Below, in pieces: positions 56,097 to 64,000 of a stretch of 64,000 bases of DNA. The stretch is taken from the NCBI GenBank assembly GCA_949152475.1, contig OX424555.1:98551515-98615514 (forward strand). Reading direction: 5' to 3'. The stretch comes from Terebella lapidaria. Lineage: Eukaryota > Annelida > Polychaeta > Terebellida > Terebellidae. Made by a program: the position numbers and the translations under genes. Position 1 is the first letter of the stretch; each line of letters begins with the position of its first letter. The notes under the pieces were generated by a model. It saw only the letters and a program-made list of their open reading frames with translations. It had not been told where the DNA came from and did no database searches.

Positions 56097-56345
56097 TTTT
56101 GGGGAATTCATGACGGGTGCCACTAGTGGGGCAGGAAATGCTCACTCTTTCCGGAACACCTGATTTCACCTCCTGATGGCCATTTACGGGGGTTCATGAG
56201 TTTCCCTGTCATTTTTGTTTTCTCTCACTTCGTATGCCTGATATGACTTTCTGTCCCCGGACTATGAGATTGGATAACGGACCCTGTTTTGTTTGCTCGG
56301 AATACTTGATACTGGGTATTGATTCCACGTCTATTCTGTCAAAAC
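56097..56345 (+). repeat. Penelope-like 3' UTR
   Basis: From the stop to 'gattccacgtctattctgtc'. Shared with 31,992-32,235 and 37,880-38,095 ('gccactagtggggcaggaaa'), which all end at about the same point and so fix the element's 3' end near 56,335. Confidence 0.7.
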
Positions 56346-56767
56346 CCATACTTCTGGCAGTTAGGACGGACCCATAGTAACCAATGGTTGCTCCGGACTC
56401 CAGCAGGTGAATAGTAACCATGGCAACAGTAACACTTTGAACAACACTGATAATTGACCATACCTATCAATGTTTGAAGTTTAGGTTTGCAATAATTCTG
56501 ACCAGATCAATTATATTGAGACTCTAACTTGCCTATTAAAATTATTCCCCCTTCTACGTCACAAATACCTCATTGGCATACTAATTAGCTTCTCGTAAAA
56601 TCCAGAAGTGTTCAATCCAGCATTTGGCATAACCTGCCAAAATGTGACATTCAAATGGCCATAACTTTTTAACCAATAGAGATATTGCCATGCAGTAAAC
56701 TGCATTTTACCCAGCAAAACCAGGTCTCTCATTTGAGTTCACATCATATTTACATGTTCCTAGGACT
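56346..56767. other. No recognisable feature
   Basis: Sequence between the Penelope-like 3' end and the right direct repeat. No coding signal. Confidence 0.45.
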
Positions 56768-57592
56768 TTAATGATTTGCGAAATATTCTCTTCGTTTTGC
56801 AAGAGATTCTCTTTGTCATTCGCCATCTTTTTTACCCAGCTTTATTGCAATTTTCATTATTGGAACCTGATCGTATTTCGAACGATCTTTCTGGAAAAGA
56901 TTCACAATGCAAACTATCATGCCAATGCAGGTAACAAAATGTTTGCCCGGAATGTTATCAAGATGGTTCCCATTTCCAACGATCGTGAAACCAATATTGG
57001 ATTTTGCTGCCAGCACGCGAATGAACCAGAAAACACCTTTTGCACATGTGTTTTTCGAAAGTGAAAGTTTGGGAAATTTCATTTTGATTGGTTTGAATAA
57101 AAGTGACATTTCTTCAAAATCTTTCGATGAATACTTACGAATAAACTCGTATCAAATTTTAGCCCTGTTAAAAGTTATGACCTACATGTGGCAGTCGTTC
57201 TCTTCGTTTGTTCTGCGTGATCAGGCGATCATAATTCTTGTTGTGAATATTGTATAGCCTTTTGGCTTGTGGTTTGATACATATATACTTATCAAACTAC
57301 ATAGTCTGAATGTTTGCATTTGTCTGCTGATTCATCAGGTGTACAATAAAAACGAATATATTCTACACATGGTCTGTCCATGATGGCGCCAGTGTGTATA
57401 AATATTGAGTTGAGAAGTGACAAAATAGTCCGAGACGTGACAAACACAATTGTCTCCTGTCTCTACAACTCTTCTCCCATTAAACACTTCTGACTTTGTA
57501 AGAGATGACCCACTTATCCATGAACACAGACGATAATACAATTGTCTCCTCCCATTAAACGCTACAGACTCCAGTACCCTCCCAAATGGCAC
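56768..57592 (+). repeat. Direct repeat flanking the Penelope-like ORF, right copy
   Basis: Partner of 53,313-54,166, 3,455 bp downstream. Identity ends at 'cccaaatggc' in both (54,162 and 57,592). Confidence 0.75.
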
Positions 57593-58400
57593 AAATGTTC
57601 ATACTGCTGCAGTGGTATCACCATGGTGTGGAATCCACACTACTTTCAGGGGACACAGCAGACAGAAGCAATTTACTGTTCTGGTGCAAATGTTCATGCA
57701 TTTAGTCTTGAAATCGCCGGGTGCTCAGGCAAAATATACTCTCATCTGACAACCATATCATCTATAAAATGTGAGGGTTTTTTCGTGATACAATTTGAGA
57801 ACACATAAAGTAGCCGGTAAATTAGCACAGCACCAACTAATTTAGTTGGTCAGTCGACAGGAACCCGAATGTTTGATCACTGATCAGATTGAGTAAACGG
57901 TTGGAAGTGTATACATGAATGACTATGCAATATGCGGCCTTGAGCAGTAACTAACGTGAGTAGCAAGAGAGCCCCCGAAGATACAATCCTACGCAGAGTT
58001 GCTCACTGAAGGACAGTTTTGTCATCCAAAAACAATTCTCTGTATGTATCACATTCCAGATAAATCAGCCTATTTGATCCAGTAACAAGTCGCTTCACTC
58101 AACCGACATTGAAGAGAAAAAAACCTTCATATATCATCATATAATTATATCATTATATCATCATATATTATATTTGGTATTTTTTAAAATATAATTACAT
58201 GTATATATAATCACATCTAAATGGTCGTCAAGATCTTGATGAAGTTCTCCAAGATCTCGATGAAATTATCCACCCCTTACTGCTTGAAACTGTAGGTGTC
58301 AGTTGGTTGTGTCTTTGTCCGATCTGCCTGAAGCGGTCTGCTGTACAGATCCTACCCTAATCGGGTCACCAGAAACATGTTCACATCTTGTCGTTCGTTC
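57593..58400 (+). repeat. Repeat B, long copy 2
   Basis: Collinear with 48,900-49,860, more diverged at its 3' half. The B-specific 'gacaaacacaattgtctcct' also sits inside the right direct repeat, so the two families are joined here. Confidence 0.65.
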
Positions 58401-59654
58401 ATTTACATTTCCATCTTCCGAATTCATGGTCGAATCTTCATGAAATTTCACAATAAACCTAAAACTTTGAGCTAAAGTGATTTAGCTCAAATATATTAAT
58501 ATGAGAGGGAAGAATGTTTAATTTTGTTGATTTTCCCGTTTTCTTCCAAACGATGACCATATTCAGTGAAAATATGCTCAATTTCGGATATCAGTGGTTT
58601 CTCTTCGTGCTTTTAACTTTTTTGCCTTCAGATTATTGGTCACTTTTTACATCATCAAAGTTTCGTATTATTCCTCATAGCAGGCTTAAAAATATATTTC
58701 ATATATTGGCACATTCAAATGCGTGACATATATAACCTTCTCATTGGTGACCTTGGATTTGACATTGAAAGGTCAAATTAGCCATCCTTGCCAGAAATAT
58801 ATGCAAAAAACATTTGGCTGCTATTTTCTGAAACTATTGTGATTCCATATTCCTTAAATAAATGCATGGTTTGTACCATGTATAACTTTCGTTGCCCTTG
58901 AATATCTGGTCTGAACATCACGGCCTTATATGTACATGTATTTGAGCCCTTTCCAGCCCCCCCCCCCCCCCAAAATAGAGTTTGGGGTCTTTGAATATTT
59001 GTTAGACTTAGTCTGGAAGGATGAATGACTGGTTGCAACGATGCAATTGGGTAAGACATGCCCAGGAAACCAACTGCGGTATCCGCATCAAAACGCCACA
59101 TGAGAGGGAATGCAGGAGGCTTACTGAATGTGATCGTTGACATGCAGTCAAATGACTAGTGGGGAGGTTCCATGTGAACGTTTTGTTCCGAATCAACAAA
59201 CTATGGTGAATTAGTGGGAAAATCAAATACTTGATAGTGCTAGCAGCTGCTTTTTTGTTTGGCGTTACTTCTGACCTGACCTAGTTATGCTCAAACATAT
59301 GCAAATAAGCTGGAATCGTGTTGCATCATGGGCTACAAAGCACTGGGAATAGCGGTTCTGTCAACAGACTCAAACGGTCCCCACCATGAACTCCACAATG
59401 CAATCAGTGAAATATGTGCATGTTTTCTTCTTTCGATTAGAAATGTCCGACAAAATCTGTAACTTACTTCAACGCCACTTTAATATCCAGACCTGACCTG
59501 CATGTCCGCAATATCTAGTTTGTTGCAGTTTCTTGGTTCTCGATCAGTGATTTCGAGGGGTCCCTCAAATTTCTGCAATTCAGTTATATCTAAGTCATAT
59601 CTTGTCGTTGTATTATGATCTATTAGTTACAAATATGCAAAGAGTAGAAAAACA
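58401..59654. other. No recognised gene
   Basis: A 70-codon frame at 58,514-58,726 and minus frames at 58,778-59,226 have no known domain. A poly-C run lies at 58,959-58,972. At 59,300-59,345 ATGCAAAT (octamer) is followed by 'gcatcatgggctac', which resembles a ZNF143/STAF site reversed, but no snRNA is visible next to it. Confidence 0.4.
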
Positions 59655-59825
59655 GTCCGTGGGAGGATGAGTGACCACTTCCCTGTCACTCTGACAAGCG
59701 TATCAGACTCGGACCATCTCGGTTATAATTGGCTTTATCACGTCACCTCTCAGTCTTGTTGATGGATGAACCCTATTCACTTGAGGTTGTTCGTCGGATC
59801 TCGAGGATTATCGCCCGTCATGTTT
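59655..59825 (+). repeat. Repeat G, copy 2
   Basis: See 52,430-52,620 and 62,195-62,385. All three contain 'gagtgaccacttccctg' followed by 'gacaagcgtat(c/t)agactc' or its complement. Confidence 0.75.
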
Positions 59826-59827
59826 TC

Positions 59828-59846
59828 GGGGGGGGGGGGGGGGGGG
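59828..59846. repeat. Poly-G tract
   Basis: Nineteen consecutive G. Confidence 0.95.
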
Positions 59847-61185
59847 TAAAGGTCGATTGTGGTTAAAAAAAAGTCGAAAATGTGGGTGTAAAAGTCGTAT
59901 CGACACGATGGAAGCGAACACACAGGTACACGTTTAGATAAAACTTTTCGCAATATGGTGATATATATAATAATATTTCTGACAGTCAATGAACGTCACA
60001 AGCCCTGTAGTTATTCCAAACCAATTCGCATAAGATACCCACCGTCTGGCCCAAAACGTCTGATTTTCGTTTTTAGCAGTTGATGGTGGTGAATCATTTA
60101 AATTATTCTTACAACACTCACATTCCGAGAGTGAAAATATATGTAGGCCTATTGTGGTATGATTTCGACGTATTATCCCACTGGGTGGGTTGTACATCTA
60201 TATATTTTTCACAATCACTAATTTTGCAAATTTTGTGAATACTTATACCCACTGAGAAGCTAAGTAGTAGTTTATTAGCATATAGATATATTACTAGCAA
60301 AAAAGTTATAGTCACTTAAAATTGTCCTTTCTAGGTTCTGTAAAGATGTTTGTTTGATATATACTACTTAGGCCAATCGTGAGTGGTATTATGTTGTAAA
60401 AGCAAATATTTCCTTATCCCCGAGCCACATGAACTCCAAATGTATTACACGGATTCCAGGGCATTGACATTTCTGTTTGGCTCGAGGTATGTATCATAGT
60501 GTGTTACTTAGGGAGCGACCTTTAGATGGACTGGCGATCTAGATAGTCACGGCAGTGTTGCTGTATGGTTTAGAATTCCCAAACGTCACGTTCCCGCATG
60601 AAAATAATTATAAAAGTATTATCACCAACAGAACCCAATTTTTATTCATTTTGAACGATAACAAACCTAAAATACAAAATTTTGAAATAAATACAAAGCT
60701 AGACCAAACATGGAGGAAAACCGATAATCCCAGGAAACAAGGTTTACGTTTATTACTGCTAGTGAATAATGCCATGGGAAATGAGTACACACCACCAAAT
60801 TTAAGCCATGATATATTCATGTAATATGTGTTATATTTATAATAGAATAGAGTAGAAGTTTATTTTGCATGTGTAAAACGTAACATAACAATGAGAAGGT
60901 TTACATATTCCATGGGTCATAAATCTACTTCCCTTGGTTCTCAACTGATCTGAAACTTATCGGACGATCATTAATTTGAGAACAATTCTGGTAAACGACG
61001 TTGGGAATGATCACCTGACATTTATCACTAGAATCATGGGAAAATTCAAAATATTTATAATGTGGTCATGAATATTGATCACTATATTTATGTGATATCA
61101 CTAGGATAGGATATAATAGCATGATGGGAATATGTAACAAGATAATGGCATGTGTCAACACAAATAACATGTTTCTACATTTATT
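59847..61185. other. No recognised gene; repeat A remnant
   Basis: 60,640-60,710 resembles repeat A ('acctaaaatacaaaattttg' against 'acataaaatacaacactttg' at 27,526). 60,398-60,475 is duplicated at the window's right end (63,893-63,990). Confidence 0.45.
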
Positions 61186-61189
61186 TCAG

Positions 61190-61459
61190 GGATGCAAGTC
61201 CAGAAATCTCGACAGCAAAGGAGCGTTGGCAGAAAGCCTGAAGTTGTATGATGTCAAGAGAGTATATCGACAAAGGGTCACATTGTTCAAACAGCGCAAC
61301 ACAAACGAGGGAAATGATAAGTTGGACAATTTCTACTCGACACCATTTGCTATTCCAAGGAGGAACGTGCAGAAAGGGAAATCAACTGATGCTCCACAAT
61401 ACACACGATTCCAAGTGAGCCAAATCTTGCCAAGTTTAGTGAAGACACTGAAGACCTAA
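61190..61459 (+). CDS. Possible terminal exon, unknown protein
   Basis: 'Acatttatttcag' ending at 61,189 is a good splice acceptor. The open frame that follows encodes 89 residues beginning GCKSRNLDSKGALAESLKLY and ending ILPSLVKTLKT before a stop. Composition is protein-like: basic, few low-complexity runs. I do not recognise it and see no upstream exon, donor site or AATAAA close behind. It could be a host exon, a relic or chance; it is the only candidate of this kind in the right third of the window. Confidence 0.25.
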   Translation, partial: GCKSRNLDSKGALAESLKLYDVKRVYRQRVTLFKQRNTNEGNDKLDNFYSTPFAIPRRNVQKGKSTDAPQYTRFQVSQILPSLVKTLKT

Positions 61460-62194
61460 CTTACATTGGCTTGTTGAATGACTGTCATAAGCTAAGCTCC
61501 CGGCTACAGAGCAAAGAAAAGGAGTGTACAGAAATAACGAAATGCATAAAAACTCATAACCGACCAACTACAACACTCCAACAAACGCCTCAAGCAGAAG
61601 AAGCCCGATGTTGTTCTTTGGATTCGTAATTTTGTATTCTCGTCTTTTCGCCAGTAATTACCAAACAATATGTGCTCATGCACAGTATTGTGCTGGACAA
61701 TCACCGTGACAGTGTTCCATGGGGGCTTGCCTGATTGAAATTATATTTCAAAGCGTAAATATTAGCCCACTAGCAATCTCAACATAATTGCTTTATTAGA
61801 TGCGTTGTCGGATACATAGTATTTATCATAACAGCTTTTGATATGCATATCAGTGTTTAAAGCTCTGTTAGTTCAAATTTAACTAGTCTTTTCATGTTTT
61901 TTGTTTCGTATTTTCGCTTCTGTTTTTGAATTTTCGCTTCGTGTTTTCCTGATTTATTAATGCTTCGTATTTTCGAGTTTTTGTTTCATAATTTCGACTG
62001 GCTATTCCCTTATTTTGTCTCAACACTAAGAAGCAAAATGGCAAAACAATGATGCAAAATAACGATATTAATAACGATACAGATTTCGCTTCGGGTTTTT
62101 GAGATTTCAGTTCATTATTTTGTCTTATCGCACAAATTGATGCATTTCTGTATTATATAGCTTATATTTTGGCGTTGTATTATGGTGTATTACA
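61460..62194. other. No recognisable feature
   Basis: 61,900-62,110 is oddly rich in 'ttcgcttcgtgtttt'-like words ('tcgtattttcgcttctg', 'ttcgggttttt'), an irregular simple repeat. No coding signal. Confidence 0.45.
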
Positions 62195-62385
62195 AAAAAG
62201 CAGAGTTGGAAGGTGGATCATCCGTAGAAGGACGAGTGACCACTTCCCTGCCCCTCGGACAAGCGTATTAGACTCAGACCACCTTGGATATAATTGCCTC
62301 TCAGGCGTTTTGATAGATGTCGCTATTCAATTTTGGGTGATCGTCGAGTCACTGGGATAATCGCCCGTCACGTGTTTCCAGTCCA
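62195..62385 (+). repeat. Repeat G, copy 3
   Basis: Same order of blocks as 59,655-59,825, more diverged, ending 'gataatcgcccgtcacgtgt'. Confidence 0.65.
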
Positions 62386-62845
62386 CACCAACGAAGCTCT
62401 CCCATAGCGGTTGGACACATGCAGATTGATACAGACTCTATTTTGTGCAACTTTATTTCTGCGGTGATAATTTCCATGTTGAGCGAGTGGCTTGTTTTGT
62501 TTGAGAATTGGAGAATTGTTTGAAAATTAAAAAAAAAATTATATACATTTCTATACACAAAGAATTGTATACATTTGTATACATTTGAACATTTGTATAC
62601 ATGTTCATGAATGCCGGAAAACACTATGGTCACATGACATACGGATACGGATATTTGAATTATCGATTGGGAAAATTCCAAACAAAGTGTGGAGGTTTTC
62701 GGGATGTTCAAAACAAACTGCCGTAATTTAATCTACTCGAGGACTATTTTCTTCACCTCACAACAATCTGACATATTTTTTGGCAAGGATTGTGGCATTA
62801 TATTCAGATTTGAGCCTCATGGTGAAATTACATTATGATTTATAA
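62386..62845. other. No recognisable feature
   Basis: Contains a short run of 'tatacatttgtatacattt' repeats near 62,560-62,605. The 120-codon minus frame matches nothing known. Confidence 0.4.
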
Positions 62846-63477
62846 AATTAGCCCAAGGGCTAAGAAAGGTCATCAGATTAAAGGTCATCAGAATAATCGG
62901 TATATTTCATTTCCTGTATGTCCACAATTGATTCTCAAGTTGTAAAGTCTGTCATAAACGAAATATTAGCCATTTATCCTGTGACCTTTGGACACGAATT
63001 AGCTATTTTGTGCTGTGACCTTGAAGATGAGGTCAAAGGTCAATTTGAAGCTCATGAAACTATCCAGCATTTATCATTTCCTAAGTGTTCACAATTGATT
63101 CTCAAGTCTCTAATCTCAATATTAAGTGACATATCAGGCATAGAGTGTCCCATTGTAAAGTATAGGAGAATTCAACATGAGAAAGTCCCTTTTGGGATCC
63201 ATCGACAAAATGAAAATGGCCGCCACACGCAGACGGGCGAAAATCTGAAAACTGTTCGATAACTTTTTGAGAAAATGTGCGCCAAATTAAGAAATTGGCC
63301 GCCATTTTGAAAAAAAAGTTCGAAAATCAAAAAACAGAAAACAACCCCTCTTGGAATATTTTTAGGTATTTTTGTGCAAAATTTCAGAAAGTTCCGATCG
63401 TAAACTTTGAAGATAAAAATGTGGACAGACGACGCTGACGGACAACGGATGCAAATAGGTTAGGACCAAAGGTCCGG
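62846..63477 (+). repeat. Repeat D element, short inverted copy
   Basis: Ends are the palindromes AGCCCAAGGGCT (62,850-62,861) and GGACCAAAGGTCC (63,463-63,475), counterparts of the long copy. It has only one to two tandem units, including a perfect AGGTCA-A-AGGTCA at 63,030-63,042, and AAAATGGCCGCC at 63,214. Confidence 0.7.
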
Positions 63478-64000
63478 TAATCCAAAATTGTTAATACTTA
63501 CAAAATGACGTAAATATAACGGAAACCGTTCACTTTCACTTGACAACTGCTTGGAGCCATCCGTTGATAAGATGGCCAACCATACTCTGACGATGAACAG
63601 TTGCGCATGCTCCAAACACAAGGTAACAAATGGTCACGTAGCAGTGACGTCAGATATCAGCGAGATTTCATCATACATACGACAAAAACTTGGAAAATTT
63701 GTCATCACAGATTGCCTTGATATTTTGGCTTTCACACACACATACACCCAATCGCAGAACAGAAATTGCTCAAAGTATACACAAAACACGCACATGAGTT
63801 TTTTTTCTCTTATTCCAAAACATTTCCGAGCTTTGGTTCTATTGTAGCTAGACATGCGTGTTTAAATTGCACACTTGTGTGGTATTCTCCTGTGAAAGCA
63901 AATATTTCCGTATTCTTGAGCGACATGAACTCAATCAAATATATATGTCAAATATATGTCAAATATATAATGGATTCCAGGGCATTTCCCCACATGAAAC
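63478..64000. other. No gene; start of a duplicated segment at the end
   Basis: 63,893-63,990 ('agcaaatatttccgtattct', 'ggattccagggcatt') repeats 60,398-60,475 and probably continues beyond the window. The 98-codon frame at 63,551-63,847 matches nothing known. Confidence 0.45.

Noticed and set aside
59300-59345. snRNA-type promoter (octamer plus ZNF143-like site)
   Set aside because: No proximal element or snRNA sequence follows within the expected distance. Both motifs are short enough to occur by chance.

Overview
The window looks like repeat-dense, AT-rich intergenic DNA from a marine invertebrate. A mollusc or another lophotrochozoan fits best, judging by the mix of Polinton, Penelope-like, LINE, LTR, foldback and tRNA-derived SINE sequence, but this is inferred and not proven. 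I see no convincing host gene. Nearly every long open frame belongs to a mobile element or is an accident of a repeat. Repeat family letters (A, B, C, D, E, G) are my own labels for sequences that recur inside this window; their borders are read by eye and are good to about 10-50 bp unless a target-site duplication fixes them.

The most striking object is at 13,099-18,778. It is a 5.68-kb element that is almost entirely one giant palindrome, bounded by a perfect 6-bp target-site duplication (TGTTGG) and 5'-AG termini as in Polintons/Mavericks. Each arm of about 2.65 kb carries a full-length gene for a Polinton-type FtsK/HerA packaging ATPase. These have an unusual build: N-terminal C2H2 finger, long Pro/Gln/Trp repeat linker, ATPase core, C2HC finger and a duplicated helical domain. 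The two genes point outwards from a 376-bp unique spacer holding a small basic ORF. The layout is what a copy-back (snapback) replication product of one end of a protein-primed Polinton would look like after integration. No integrase, polymerase or capsid gene is present.

Region by region. 1-4,500: scattered SINE-like heads, a hairpin MITE and a LINE ORF1 relic. 4,500-24,300: two diverged copies of a module (C then E). The first copy is interrupted by a 6.1-kb foldback element (5,716-11,805, TSD TAT, with a dead LINE inside) and by the Polinton palindrome; the second copy preserves both empty target sites. 24,620-27,180: a 5'-truncated non-LTR retrotransposon with two frameshifts. 27,225-27,855: Penelope-like fragments. 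27,866-30,694: an LTR element in reverse orientation with no coding capacity. 30,758-35,405: a TIR transposon (TSD TACCT) with a zinc-finger relic and several nested insertions. 35,411-38,700: more C/E module and Penelope fragments. 41,765-43,368: a repeat (D) built of about 120-bp units that carry direct-repeat-1 nuclear-receptor half sites; a second copy lies at 62,846-63,477. 44,540-48,250: an inverted pair of 112-119-bp satellite arrays. 48,480-58,400: long B repeats and a Penelope-like reverse transcriptase (581 codons) between two direct repeats of about 830 bp. 58,400-64,000: sparse repeats and one possible exon.

Functionally, only three blocks could still make protein: the two ATPase genes with their small spacer ORF, and the Penelope-like reverse transcriptase. 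None forms a complete autonomous element, so any current activity would depend on factors encoded elsewhere.
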